A stretch of DNA of 62,377 bases from Propionivibrio dicarboxylicus. Its GTDB lineage: Bacteria; Pseudomonadota; Gammaproteobacteria; Burkholderiales; Rhodocyclaceae. A program made the position numbers and the translations under genes. Every line of letters starts with the position of its first letter. Position 1 is the first letter of the stretch. The notes under the pieces are model-generated. The model searched no databases. It was not told the origin of the DNA and saw only the letters and a list, made by a program, of their open reading frames with translations. Positions 8,218-19,000 of this stretch are shown here, piece by piece. The stretch covers positions 1 through 62,377 of the forward strand of contig CAMDMZ010000025.1 in NCBI GenBank assembly GCA_945902805.1, written 5' to 3'.

Positions 8218-10440
8218 TTGCCAATAGCGCGTGAAGACGATGACATCCTCTCGCTAATCGATGAGGCCGACGATCTCATCCCCGCACGTCCGGCGCGTAG
8301 CTGGCGTGTGCTGATCGTTGATGACGACCAGGATGTTCATCAGGCAACCGAGTTCGCGCTGGCCAATACGCCCATCCTCGGCCGTCAGATTCATTTTCTC
8401 CACGCTTATTCGGCCCTCGAAGCCCAGCAGCTTCTGCGCGATGAAAACGATATCGCGGTGATCCTGCTCGATGTCGTGATGGAACGCGAGGATGCCGGCC
8501 TCAAACTGGTCCGCACCATCCGTGAAGACCTCGGCATTCACGAGGCGCGCATCATCCTGCGCACCGGCCAGCCGGGCTACGCGCCGGAAATCGACGCCAT
8601 CCGCGACTACGACATCAATGACTACAAGACCAAGTCGGAGCTTTCGCGCAATCGTCTTTACACCACACTGACTGCGGCGATCCGCTCCTACGACCAGATC
8701 CACGCCCTCAATGCCAGTCGACGCGGCCTGGACATGATCATTCGCGCCAGCAGCAAGCTCATGGCCCGCCACGGCGCGCGCGAATTCGCTGCCGGCATCA
8801 TCACGCAAATTTCCGGTCTGCTCGGACTGGAACCGGAGGGTATCGTCTGTGCCCATGACCAAGGGCAGGACCCACTGCAAACCACCATCATTGCCGCCGC
8901 CGGACACTTTGCCGGTGCCATTGACCGGCCTCTAGCGGATCTAGGCGATGCGCACGTAATCGCTGCCCTCGCACAAGCCCTCGGCAAGCGCGCCAGCCAG
9001 TTCACCGAAGACTCGACGACTCTTTTCTTTGCCGGTGAGTCGGGGCATGACATGGCCGCCTATATCGAAACCAATGTCGCGTTAGACGAGAACGACCGCC
9101 GTCTGCTAGAGGTTTTCTGCACCAATATCACCGTCAGCCTCGACAACGTGATCCTCTTCGGGCGGCTCAATGACCACGCCTACAACGACCAGTTGCTGCA
9201 CATACCCAACCGGCTAGCCTTTGTCCGGGCCGTCGATGTGGCACTCCAGTCGGCGCGCCTCGACGAAACCGTGGCCCTGATCGACATCGATCATTTCTCG
9301 CATCTCAACGACGCTCTCGGACACCGCTATGGCGATGCCCTGCTCATTGCTGTCACCAGTCGGCTGCGCGCCCGCCTTGCCACGACCTGCCTGTTGGCGC
9401 GAGTGGCCGGCGATACGTTTGGTGTCCTTGGCATTGATCACGAGCTTGGCCCGGACGTTTTGCTTGATCTGTTACGTGCCCCGTTCCAGATCGACGGCGC
9501 CGATCACAGTATTAGCGCCACGATCGGCCTGGTGCGCCTGAGCGAGACCGAAGGCAGCGGTGCGGACGCCGTCAAGGCGGCCAATATCGCCCTCAACCGG
9601 GCCAAGGAAAGTGCGCGCGGCGAGTATTTCTACTACACCCGCGATATGGAATTCGAAACCCGCAGCCGGGTCCAGTTGCTGCAGGATCTGCGCGTCGCCT
9701 TCGACCGCGACAGGCTCTTCGTCGTTTATCAGCCGCAGGTCGATCTGGCAACCCGCCACGTCATTGGCGTCGAGGCCTTGCTCCGCTGGCGCACCGATGA
9801 AGGAAAGTTCGTGCCGCCCGACCAGTTCATTCCGCTGGCCGAAAGCTCGGGTCTGATCATCGCCCTCGGCGCCTGGGTGATGCGCACCGCCTGCGCCGAG
9901 CAACGCCGCTTTCTGCGCGAAGGCGTGAAGGTGCTGCGCATGGCCGTCAATGTTTCGGTGGCCCAATTCCGTCATCCGACCTTCCTTGATACGGTCGATA
10001 CCATCCTGGCCGAAACCGGCATCGATCCCGATCATCTGGAACTTGAAATTACCGAATCGGTGGCCATGCTCGACGCCGATTTCATGGTCGGCATGCTGCA
10101 AAAACTCAAGGAGCGCCGAATCTCGGTCGCGGTTGATGATTTCGGCACCGGCTTCTCGTCGCTCAGTTATCTGGAGCGCCTACGGGTCGACCGACTCAAG
10201 ATAGATCGCTCCTTTGTCAGCCAGATGGCGCAAGGGGAAAGCAGCCGACGGATCGTCGAAACTATCGTCCAGCTTGGCCGCAGCCTTGATCTTGATGTGA
10301 TCGCCGAAGGCGTCGAGACCGACGCTGAAGCCGACGCCCTGACCGCGATGGGCTGCCACGAAGGACAAGGCTATTTGTTCGCCCGGCCGCTGCCGAGCGA
10401 CGAACTACTCGGCTTCCTGTTGGCACGCCAGGCGACATGA
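8218..10440 (+). CDS. Response regulator with REC-DUF3369-degenerate GGDEF-EAL (c-di-GMP phosphodiesterase)
   Basis: The receiver (about 25-145) has VLIVDDDQDV and LLDVVME, and continues into LRTGQPGYAPE, typical of DUF3369 response regulators. DUF3369 spans about 160-320. The GGDEF domain (about 330-470) is degenerate: the signature reads AGDTF. The EAL domain (about 485-735) is intact: GVEALLRW, ELEITES, DDFGTGFSS, IAEGVET. It should therefore hydrolyse c-di-GMP under phosphorelay control. I chose TTG 8218 because GGAG (8207-8210) precedes it by 7 bases; an upstream in-frame TTG at 8185 lacks such a site. The end overlaps the binding-protein gene (ATGA). Confidence 0.9.
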   Translation: MPIAREDDDILSLIDEADDLIPARPARSWRVLIVDDDQDVHQATEFALANTPILGRQIHFLHAYSALEAQQLLRDENDIAVILLDVVMEREDAGLKLVRTIREDLGIHEARIILRTGQPGYAPEIDAIRDYDINDYKTKSELSRNRLYTTLTAAIRSYDQIHALNASRRGLDMIIRASSKLMARHGAREFAAGIITQISGLLGLEPEGIVCAHDQGQDPLQTTIIAAAGHFAGAIDRPLADLGDAHVIAALAQALGKRASQFTEDSTTLFFAGESGHDMAAYIETNVALDENDRRLLEVFCTNITVSLDNVILFGRLNDHAYNDQLLHIPNRLAFVRAVDVALQSARLDETVALIDIDHFSHLNDALGHRYGDALLIAVTSRLRARLATTCLLARVAGDTFGVLGIDHELGPDVLLDLLRAPFQIDGADHSISATIGLVRLSETEGSGADAVKAANIALNRAKESARGEYFYYTRDMEFETRSRVQLLQDLRVAFDRDRLFVVYQPQVDLATRHVIGVEALLRWRTDEGKFVPPDQFIPLAESSGLIIALGAWVMRTACAEQRRFLREGVKVLRMAVNVSVAQFRHPTFLDTVDTILAETGIDPDHLELEITESVAMLDADFMVGMLQKLKERRISVAVDDFGTGFSSLSYLERLRVDRLKIDRSFVSQMAQGESSRRIVETIVQLGRSLDLDVIAEGVETDAEADALTAMGCHEGQGYLFARPLPSDELLGFLLARQAT

Positions 10441-11549
10441 TGAAAATCTTCCTAATTGCAATGGCAATGGCTTTGTCTGGTGCGTTGCTGGGCGGCTGTG
10501 GCGAAAAAGAGTCGATCCGACTGGGCTATGTCGGTGGCCTGACCGGTCGAACCGCCGATCTCGGTACCAGTGGCCGCAACGGTTTGCAAATGGCTCTTGA
10601 CCAAATCAATGCCGCCGGCGGCATCAAGGGGCGCAAGATCGAGGTCATTTTCAAGGATGACGAAAACGATCCGGAGAAAGGCAAGCGGGCGGTGCGTGAA
10701 CTCCTCGCGGCCAAGGTTGCCGCGATCATCGGGCCGGTAACCAGCAATGTCGCTGTCGCCGTCGTGCCGCTGGTCAACGAGGCCAATATGCTGCTGATGG
10801 CCGGGCCGGTAACCACCGCCGACCTGGCCGGCAAAGATGATCAGTTCTTCCGCACGATTGCCGTCAATACCGTGCATGCTGAAACCATGGCTGGCTTCCT
10901 GTACCAGAAACGGGGCGTCCGGCGCGTCAATGCGGCGGTCAATCTCTCCAACAAGGCCTACACCGAAAGCTGGATCAACAGTTTCGAGCGCGCCTTTGTC
11001 GCCCTGGGCGGCAAGCTTGAAGCGCGTATCACCTATGTATCGGGCGCCGACACTGATTTTGCTGATCTGACACGCAAGCTTCTCGTAGACACCCCCGATG
11101 CCGTGGTGATGGTTACCAGTGCCGTGGATGTGGCGCTGTTTGCCAATCAAGCGCGCTTGCAAGGCAGCAAGGCGCTCATGGTGACCAGCGAATGGGCCGG
11201 TACCGGCAAGCTCACCGAAATCGGCGGCGCCAATGTTGAGGGCTACATCGTCCCGCAATACCTTGATCCGCAAAGTGCGGCACCGGTTTTTTCAGGGTTC
11301 CGCGATGCCTATCGGCAGCGCTTCCAACAGGATGTCGGTTTCCCGGCCGTCGTTCTGCACAACGCCACGCAGGTCGTCTTCAAGGCGCTAGCCGAGCAGC
11401 AGAGCGGCGAAAGCCTGAAGCAGACCCTGCTGCGCCTCCGCCGCTTTGATGGATTGCTGGAACCCATAATCTTTGACGACTTCGGCGATGTCCAGAGCAA
11501 GACCTTTCTGACCGAAGTCCGCAATGGGCAATACCACGTCATCCAGTGA
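10437..11549 (+). CDS. Periplasmic branched-chain amino acid-type binding lipoprotein
   Basis: A 370-residue substrate-binding protein of the Leu/Ile/Val-receptor type (Peripla_BP_6). It has a lipoprotein signal peptide with lipobox LLGGC near residue 21. Characteristic features are IRLGYVGGLTGRTADLG, GLQMALDQINAAGGIKGRKIEV and VAAIIGPVTSNVA. No permease or ATPase genes are nearby. It is wedged, with overlaps on both sides, between an EAL response regulator and a membrane sensor kinase. It is thus more likely a ligand sensor feeding the kinase than a transporter part. The ligand is unknown. Confidence 0.9.
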   Translation: MMKIFLIAMAMALSGALLGGCGEKESIRLGYVGGLTGRTADLGTSGRNGLQMALDQINAAGGIKGRKIEVIFKDDENDPEKGKRAVRELLAAKVAAIIGPVTSNVAVAVVPLVNEANMLLMAGPVTTADLAGKDDQFFRTIAVNTVHAETMAGFLYQKRGVRRVNAAVNLSNKAYTESWINSFERAFVALGGKLEARITYVSGADTDFADLTRKLLVDTPDAVVMVTSAVDVALFANQARLQGSKALMVTSEWAGTGKLTEIGGANVEGYIVPQYLDPQSAAPVFSGFRDAYRQRFQQDVGFPAVVLHNATQVVFKALAEQQSGESLKQTLLRLRRFDGLLEPIIFDDFGDVQSKTFLTEVRNGQYHVIQ

Positions 11550-13944
11550 CAGCGCGGCGGCAGCACCGCCGCCAAAGCATCGCCGCGAATGGCCGCTGGC
11601 CGCGATCCTCACTGCACGTTTTACTTTGGTCGCCGCCATCCCGGTCCTGGCGTTTGCCTTCGCCCTGATGTTCCACGTCATTCCCTCGGTACGTCAGGAT
11701 CTTGACGCCAATCATCAGGCCATCGCTTCGGCGGTCGTCGCCCAGGTCGAGTCCTATTTTTCCGTGGCCGACCGCGAAATGCGCACCTTGGCCATCCTGC
11801 TCGCCGACGACACCCAATCAACCGATCAGACCACCGCCCTGCTCGACGCCTACGTCCACGCCAATCCCTTCTATGAGTCGATTTATCTCGCCGACCATAC
11901 CGGCCATGTCAGCGCCATCGGTTTGCCGCTGGAAATGCGTAGTCGCCGCAGCAATCACATCGGACTCGATGTTTCCCAGCGCGAATTCGTCCGCGAAGCC
12001 AGGCAGCGCAAGCTTCCGGTTTGGTCCAATAGTTTTCTCTCGCCGGTTAGCCTGCGCGTCACGATCGCCATCGCCGTCCCGGTCGGTAACCGGGTTCTGA
12101 TCGGCGAGGTCGCCGTTACGCCACTGCCCGCCCTGGCCAAGCGGATCACCGCTGATCTGTCGATCACGATCATGATGCTTGATCGGCAGAACCAGCTCAC
12201 CGCACATTCTGCCAATGCCTATGCCAATCAGCAGTTGAACCTGGGGCATCTGCCGATCGTCGCGGCAGCGCGTACCGGGAAGAAGGGTGTCCAGACCGAA
12301 TTCGAACTCAACGGCAGCACCGTCGTCGGTTCGGCCTGGCCAATTGCCGACCTGGATTGGCTGGTACTGGTCACGCAAACCCGCGAACTTGCCTACAGCC
12401 AGATCTACGCGACCTGGACGCGCCTGTTCGGCGTCGTGCTGGCGGCCATCGTCGCGGCTCTAGCTGCCGCGACCTGGACCTCGAGCGCCATCTCGCGTCG
12501 CTTTCGACTCTACAGCCGGCAGTCGCAAGCGATTGCCGACGGCCGCTACGATTTGCCGTGGGAAGCTTCGAACACGCGGGAATTCAATCAATTACGGGAC
12601 AACCTGCAACGTATGGCAGTTGCTATCCGTAGTCGCGAAGACGCCATGACCACCGCCCGCGCCGAATTGCAACGCAGCGAACAGCGTCTGCTGGCCACGA
12701 TCGAACAAACACCGAATGTTGCCGTGCAGTGGTACGACGGTGATGGGCGAATCATGATGTGGAACAAGGCATCGGAAATTGTGTACGGCATTCGTGCCGA
12801 AACGGCGATCGGCAAAACGCTTGACGAATTGATTTACACCCCGGCCCAGTGTGCGGAATTCAGGCAGATGCTCGCCGAGTCGTCACGCACCGGGCCGGTT
12901 GGTCCCTACGAGTCATCCTTCACCCGGCCGGACGGAAGCCAGGGTTATTTGCTGTGCACGACATTTGCCATTCCCGGCGATGCAGGTTCGCCGCGCTACG
13001 TCTGCATGGACATCGATATTACCAACCAAAAGCTTGCCGAACGCTCTTTGCTTGACCTTAACGCCACCCTGGAAGAGCGCGTCGAAGAACGCACCGACGA
13101 ACTCACCCGAGCCAACGACGAACTGGTCGAAACCCTGGAAACGCTGCAGCGGGCCCAGCAAGAGTTGTTGCGTAGCGAAAAGCTGGCGGCGCTCGGTTCC
13201 ATGGTTGCCGGCATCGCTCACGAGCTGAATACACCGATCGGCAACGGCCTGATGGCGAGTTCCACGCTCGATGAGCACAACCGAAATTTCCAGATCGAGG
13301 TCGCGGCCGGCAATCTGCGACGTTCCAGCCTGGAACGCTACGTGGCCGACAGCCAGACCGCCACCGACATCCTGTTGCGCAACCTGCAGCGCGCCAGCGA
13401 TCTCATTCGCAGTTTTAAACAAGTTGCCGTCGATCAGACCAGCGCCCAGCGCCGCACCTTCCGCCTGGATCAGGCGATCGACGAGATCCTGCTCGCCCTG
13501 CAACCGACCCTGAAAAAGCAACCGCTAACGCTCACGCGTGAAATCGACAATGAAATCTGGCTGGACAGTTACCCCGGCCCGCTGGGACAAATCATTACCA
13601 ACCTGATCACCAACTCGATCAACCACGGCTTTGAAGGACGCGAGACCGGTACCATCGTCATCAGCGCCCAGCGCATCAGCGACGATCAGATCCAGCTACG
13701 GATTTGCGACGATGGCAAGGGTATTGCCCCGGAACACCTCAATCGCGTCTTTGATCCCTTCTTTACGACCCGTCTTGGTCAGGGCGGTAGTGGGCTCGGC
13801 ATGAATATCGTGCACACCTTGGCCACCCAGGTCCTGGGTGGTCAGATCCGAATCGACAGCACACTGGGCGCCGGCACCTGCGTCACGCTTGATCTGCCGC
13901 AGCGCGCGCCCGAATCCCGCAGCGAGGAAAGTGTCGCGTTCTAA
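11524..13944 (+). CDS. Membrane sensor histidine kinase (Cache-HAMP-PAS-HisKA-HATPase)
   Basis: An 806-residue kinase. Transmembrane helix 1 is at about 30-52 and helix 2 at about 298-320. They bracket a Cache-like periplasmic domain that could meet the binding protein encoded just upstream. HAMP, PAS (about 390-505) and a coiled coil precede HisKA (GIAHELNTPIGN, phospho-accepting His) and HATPase_c (DDGKGIAPEHLNRVFDPFF, GQGGSGLGMNIV). The start overlaps the binding-protein gene by 26 bases. The REC-DUF3369-EAL protein at 8218 is the natural phosphorylation target. Its stop overlaps the convergent kinase gene by 4 bases. Confidence 0.9.
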   Translation: MGNTTSSSDSAAAAPPPKHRREWPLAAILTARFTLVAAIPVLAFAFALMFHVIPSVRQDLDANHQAIASAVVAQVESYFSVADREMRTLAILLADDTQSTDQTTALLDAYVHANPFYESIYLADHTGHVSAIGLPLEMRSRRSNHIGLDVSQREFVREARQRKLPVWSNSFLSPVSLRVTIAIAVPVGNRVLIGEVAVTPLPALAKRITADLSITIMMLDRQNQLTAHSANAYANQQLNLGHLPIVAAARTGKKGVQTEFELNGSTVVGSAWPIADLDWLVLVTQTRELAYSQIYATWTRLFGVVLAAIVAALAAATWTSSAISRRFRLYSRQSQAIADGRYDLPWEASNTREFNQLRDNLQRMAVAIRSREDAMTTARAELQRSEQRLLATIEQTPNVAVQWYDGDGRIMMWNKASEIVYGIRAETAIGKTLDELIYTPAQCAEFRQMLAESSRTGPVGPYESSFTRPDGSQGYLLCTTFAIPGDAGSPRYVCMDIDITNQKLAERSLLDLNATLEERVEERTDELTRANDELVETLETLQRAQQELLRSEKLAALGSMVAGIAHELNTPIGNGLMASSTLDEHNRNFQIEVAAGNLRRSSLERYVADSQTATDILLRNLQRASDLIRSFKQVAVDQTSAQRRTFRLDQAIDEILLALQPTLKKQPLTLTREIDNEIWLDSYPGPLGQIITNLITNSINHGFEGRETGTIVISAQRISDDQIQLRICDDGKGIAPEHLNRVFDPFFTTRLGQGGSGLGMNIVHTLATQVLGGQIRIDSTLGAGTCVTLDLPQRAPESRSEESVAF

Positions 13945-15815
13945 CCCGCCGCCGTACCAACTACCGGTGCGACGAGCGGAATCCTGATCTCGAAGCGGGT
14001 GCTTTCACCCAGAGTGGAATGAACATCGATCTGCCCGCCGAGCAGGCCATTGACGATGTTATAGGTGATATTCAGTCCCAATCCGGTTCCGCCCTGGCCC
14101 ATGCGGGTGGTGTAGAACGGCTCGAAAATGCGCGCGATCGACTGCTCGGGGATGCCCTTGCCGTTGTCGCTCACCACCAGCAAGACCCCTTCCCTGCCAT
14201 CGGCCAGACTGGCTGCTTCGGCCGTGACGCGGACCAGACCAGTACCGCTGTCAGAATCAAAGGCGTGCACATAGGCGTTGTTGATCAGGTTGATCAATAC
14301 CTGACCCAGAGGTCCTGGAAAACTATCCATGACCAGCCCGGTCGCAACCGCCACCTCAATTCGCTGTGGCTTGCGCTTCAAGCTCGGCGCCAGGGTATCG
14401 ACAATCTCACCAACGACCTCGGCCAAGTCGAACTGGCGCCGATTTTCGCTGGTCTGATCGACCGCCACTTGCTTGAAGCTGCGCAGCAAATCCTCGGCAC
14501 GGTGCAGATTGCGTTGTAGGAGATCGCTGCCTTCGGCCAATTGAGCGAGGAACAAATTGAGTTCCGAACGCTTCAACTGGCCCTGCTCGACGGCTCGCGC
14601 CAGCCCTTTGGCGTGATCGCCGATCGTGCTGGCGGCCATCACGCTATTGCCGATCGGCGTGTTCAGTTCGTGCGAGACACCAGCCACCAAGGCACCCAGC
14701 GCGGCCATGCGCTCCGACCGTGCCAAGCCGTCCTGTGAGCGGCGCAGATCTTCCATGGCGGCCTGCAATTTTGCCGTGCGATCCTCCACCCGTCGTTCCA
14801 GCGTCTCGTTCAGATCGCGAATCTGCTGCTCGGCGCGAACGGTTTCAGTGACATCGAGAATCAGTCCAAAAACACCAAGGATGCTGTCACCTTCGCGTTC
14901 CGGTACCAAATCCACATCCAGCACCTGCTCCAGGCCCGTCACCGGATTGAGTGCCTGACGCCGGTAATGTTGCGCGCTGCCACGACGCAGACACTGACGG
15001 TAGTAGGGCATGAAGGTCTCGAGCACTTCCGGAGTAGCGAAATCGCTCACATGCCGGCCCGGCAACACATCCGGCGTCAGCCCAAACATCGCGGCATAGC
15101 GGCGGTTGCCGAGGCGCACATGACCATTGCCGTCGAACGCCACCAGGGCCGCCGGAACGCTGTCCATCACGAGCTGCATGAGTTGCTCGCGGCGCGCCAT
15201 CTCAAGGTTGTGCCGCGCCAGCTGTTCGGCCATCCCCAGCGCCTGGTCGCGGCTATGGGCGAATACGGCGAAAGCAAAGTAGGCCAGCACACTGACGATC
15301 ACCAGCACCAGCACCGCCGTGACCGTGACCACCAGTGCCGATGCGCGGGCCGTCGGCAAATACCAGTGCATCGTCTCGGCGAGACCCAGTCCTGCAATCA
15401 CAGCGATCGAGGCCGTTGCCATGGCAATTAACCAGCGTCTGCCCAGCATCCAGCCGCTCAAGGCAACCAGGAAGGGATACACGATCAGGTTGGCGCTGTG
15501 TACCCCGGCGAGGCTGATCGCCGTCAAGGAATTCATCATCCAGAGACCAATGACCAAAATTTTGATGGCACGCTCGAGATTTGTCCGCAGGGACCAGTAG
15601 GTAGTGACTACCACCAGCAGGAACGATAGCACCGCCAGCACGCGCAACGGCTGGACAACCGGCGCCACAATTGCGGCCAGAAAAGCCAGGCTGACGCCGA
15701 TCAGCAGCAGTTTCAGCACCAGAACGATGAATCGCCGCAGCTGATCCTGATCGACGATGTCGATGGCACGGCGGACCGCAGGAGTTGATAACAGTGGCTT
15801 GGCGTCGAAATCCAT
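13941..15815 (-). CDS. Integral-membrane PAS sensor histidine kinase
   Basis: A 624-residue kinase with about six N-terminal transmembrane helices (roughly 25-200), then PAS (about 225-345), coiled coil, HisKA (GVSHELNTPIGNSVMAAST) and HATPase_c (SDNGKGIPEQSIARIFEPFY, GQGGTGLGLNIT). Its kinase core closely resembles that of the convergent kinase: both share SFKQVAVDQTS after the DHp domain. The two are likely paralogues and may share a target. I chose ATG 15815 (MDFDAK); an ATG at 15881 would add 22 residues that do not look like protein. The signal sensed by the membrane part is unknown. Confidence 0.87.
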   Translation of the reverse strand: MDFDAKPLLSTPAVRRAIDIVDQDQLRRFIVLVLKLLLIGVSLAFLAAIVAPVVQPLRVLAVLSFLLVVVTTYWSLRTNLERAIKILVIGLWMMNSLTAISLAGVHSANLIVYPFLVALSGWMLGRRWLIAMATASIAVIAGLGLAETMHWYLPTARASALVVTVTAVLVLVIVSVLAYFAFAVFAHSRDQALGMAEQLARHNLEMARREQLMQLVMDSVPAALVAFDGNGHVRLGNRRYAAMFGLTPDVLPGRHVSDFATPEVLETFMPYYRQCLRRGSAQHYRRQALNPVTGLEQVLDVDLVPEREGDSILGVFGLILDVTETVRAEQQIRDLNETLERRVEDRTAKLQAAMEDLRRSQDGLARSERMAALGALVAGVSHELNTPIGNSVMAASTIGDHAKGLARAVEQGQLKRSELNLFLAQLAEGSDLLQRNLHRAEDLLRSFKQVAVDQTSENRRQFDLAEVVGEIVDTLAPSLKRKPQRIEVAVATGLVMDSFPGPLGQVLINLINNAYVHAFDSDSGTGLVRVTAEAASLADGREGVLLVVSDNGKGIPEQSIARIFEPFYTTRMGQGGTGLGLNITYNIVNGLLGGQIDVHSTLGESTRFEIRIPLVAPVVGTAAG

Positions 15816-15908
15816 CAATATCGTGGCGTGCAGGGATGCTGGAGCGCTGCCGACAATACACCATTTGCTCGCCCGGTGCATCGCCCAAAAAGTACCGGTA
15901 AGGCCGTG

Positions 15909-15934
15909 CGCCGTCTCGCCAGCACCGACTTTTT
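15909..15934 (+). repeat. Dispersed 26-bp repeat, copy 2 (intergenic)
   Basis: CGCCGTCTCGCC followed by AGCACCGACTTTTT, one change from the consensus. It lies between the divergent kinase gene and the PAS-GGDEF-EAL-CZB gene. Confidence 0.85.
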
Positions 15935-15991
15935 CAATGGCCCTTCAACGGCTCACAGACAATCGTAGCGCGCGCAATTTCCCTGTGCCCC

Positions 15992-16005
15992 TTGATGCAG
16001 GTCAA
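15992..16005 (+). promoter_or_regulatory. FNR/DNR-type operator with candidate -10
   Basis: TTGAT-GCAG-GTCAA, one mismatch from TTGAT-N4-ATCAA. A candidate -10 TATGCT begins at 16027, 28.5 bases from the box centre, which fits an activator bound near -41.5. The GTG start of the downstream gene is 53 bases away. The box matches the ExxSR recognition helices of the two Crp/Fnr proteins in this window. Confidence 0.65.
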
Positions 16006-16058
16006 ATACCACTTTCTACATAGGGGTATGCTGTCCGCGCCATCTCAGGACTATTTCT

Positions 16059-19000
16059 GTGACCCTGCAATCCCCCGCTCAACCCGATGAATCGGCCAAA
16101 CCGATGACCCGCGAATTGCTGGCGGCGGCGATTGAAGCAGTCAATGACGGTTTCTGGGAGCACGACCTCGCCACCGGCTACCTCACGCTAAATCAACGTT
16201 GCCTCGAGATCGTTGGCTGGACCAATACCGCACAGCTTCCGGATTTTGCTACCTGGGTTTCCCGTGTGCATGGCGAGGATTTGCCCCGAGTACTGAGCGC
16301 GATCCAAGACAGCCAGGCTCCCGATAGCCTGCCGTATAGCTGCGAATACCGCTTCCGCCACCAGGATGGCAGCTTTGGCTGGTTGTTGATGCGTGGCCGC
16401 GTGACTGAGCGCGACGCCGCCGGCAAGCCGGTTCGCCGCGCCGGGTCCTGTACCGATATCACCGCCCGCAAGGCGACCGAGAACGCGCTCCGTGAAGCCG
16501 AAGAACGCCTGCGCCTGGCGCTGGATGTCGGCAATACCGGCCTATGGGATATCGATTTCGAGAGCGGTCGGATCGCCTACTCCGACAGCGGTCTGGCGCT
16601 GTTCGGCTATCGCCCGGACCAGGTCAAACCAACCATTGCCGGCTGGCTGGATCTGGTCCATGCCAGCGATGCCCCGGCTCTGACGGCGGCCTTTGACGCC
16701 CACCTCGCGGGCGAAACACCGCGCTACAAGGCTGAATATCGCCTGCGTGACGCTGATGGCCACTGGCACTGGGTTCTCGACCGTGGCCAGGTGATTGCCC
16801 GCTTCGGCGACGGCAGTCCGCGCCGCGCGATCGGTTGCTACGTTGATATCACCGAACGCAAGCAGATGGAAGAGCGTTTGCGTACCAGTCTCGCCGCTCT
16901 GGCTGACGCGCAAAGCATCGGCCACGTGGGCAGTTGGACAGTGGATGTCACGAGCGGCGCCCTCGATTGTTCGACCGAAACCTATCGCATGCTGGGTTTC
17001 CCGCCCGGTGCCTTGGTGAGTGGAACGGATTTCCTCCAGCATCTGCATGCCGACGACCAGGACACGCTGCGCCAGGCCTGGTCCAACGCACTGAGCGGAC
17101 AACGCATTGTCGAAACGCTACGCCTGAACACTGGCCATGACCTGCGCTGGCTGGAGATCCACATGCAAGCCCGCTTCGATTGGAGCGGCAAGCCCACCAC
17201 GGTGGTTGGCACGGTCCAGGACATCACCGAACTCCACGACACCCGGATGATGCTCGAAGTGCAGCGCGAACTGGCTCGTACCCTGGCGAGTGGCAGCGAT
17301 CGCACCGAGGTGTTGCGGGTGATCCTCGATTCCGCCTTGCGCGTCGATCATCTCGACGGCGGTGGCATCTATTGGCGCGCTGCCAACGGCGACTACGAAC
17401 TGGTGCACCATCGAGGTTTTTCCGAAACCTTCGTCAAGGCCGTGGGGCATATTCCGGCCGTGTCTCCGCAAGCCGAATTGATCCGGTCTGGCCGCATCGC
17501 CTGCAGTTGCAGCAAACTCAGTCCCCATTGCACCCACCCGGATCTGATCAACCATGCCCCGCTGCAGGCCGAGGGGCTGCGCTCCTTGGCCGTGTTGCCG
17601 GTCATCGTCGCTGGCGAAGCGTTGGGCTGCCTGAATCTCGCCTCGTGGCGTTCGCCAACGATTTCGGCCGATAGCCTGCAACAACTGGAAAGTTTCGCCC
17701 TCCAGTTTGGTGAAACCTTGCAGCGTCAGCAGGCTATCGAGGATGCCCGTCAGCAACGCCAAAACCTGCAGGGGCTCTTTGACACCCTCGATGATTTTCT
17801 GTTCATTCTGGATGGCAAGGGCTGTATTCGCCACGTTAACCGCGTTGTCTATGAGCGCCTCGGCTATCGCCCGGAACAGCTACTCGGCAAACCCGTGCTG
17901 GAGGTTCATCCGCCCGAGATCCGGGCCGAGGCAGCACGCATCGTCGGCGAAATGCTGGCCGGCACCTCCGGCGCTTGTCCGCTGCCAATACAACGTATGG
18001 ACGGCGGGCTGATCATGGTCGAAACCAAGGTCGTGGCCGGGGTCTGGAATGGCGAGCCGGCCCTGTTCGGCATTTCGCGCGACATCAGCGAACGGATCGC
18101 CGCCGAATCGCGCCAACGCCTTGCCGCCAGCGTCTTCGATGGTGCCGAGGAAGGCATCATGATCACCGATGTCGACGCCACTATCGTCGACATCAACGCC
18201 GCGTTTACCGAGATCACCGGCTACACGCGTGCGGAGGCCATCGGTCAGCGTCCGAACCTGCTCAAGTCCGGCCATCACCCGCCCGAGTTCTACCAGACCA
18301 TGTGGCAGACGTTGCTCGCGACCGGGCACTGGCGCGGCGAAGTGCAGAACCGGACCAAGAGCGGCGAGTTCTACGCCGAACAGCTGACCATCTCTGCTGT
18401 GCGTAGCGATGACGGCCGGGTCGCGCATTATGTCGGCATGTTTCGCGACGTCACCATCGCCAAGGAAGAGCAGCGCCGCCTCGAACGCATGGCGCATTAC
18501 GACAACCTGACGCAACTGCCCAACCGCGCCCTGCTCGCCGACCGGCTCCATCAGGCCATGGCCCATGCCCGCCGCGACGGACGTTTGCTGGCCGTCTGCT
18601 ATCTCGATCTCGATGGCTTCAAGCCGGTGAACGACCAGTTCGGCCACGATGTCGGCGATCAGTTGCTGCGTGAAGTTGCCCTACGCCTGCGTGATTGCGT
18701 GCGCGGCATCGATACCGTGGCGCGACTCGGCGGCGACGAATTTGTTCTCTTGCTTGGCAACCTCGAATCGATCATCGAATGCGAGCATGCGCTCGATCGT
18801 ACCCTGGCCGCATTGGCGCAGGTTTTTCATCTTGACGGCAAGGAGCTTCGCATCTCCGGAAGTATCGGTGTGGCCCTCTATACCCGTAATGCGGACAACC
18901 CGGCGGCCAGCGATTCTGCCAACGTCGGGGTTAACGCCGGGGTTGACGTCGACACCGACGCCGAAAACCTGCTCCATCAAGCCGACAAGGCAATGTACGA

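Noticed and set aside
9410-9430. Active GGDEF site in the REC-DUF3369-EAL protein
   Set aside because: The signature reads AGDTF; catalytic residues are missing, so only the EAL half is considered active.
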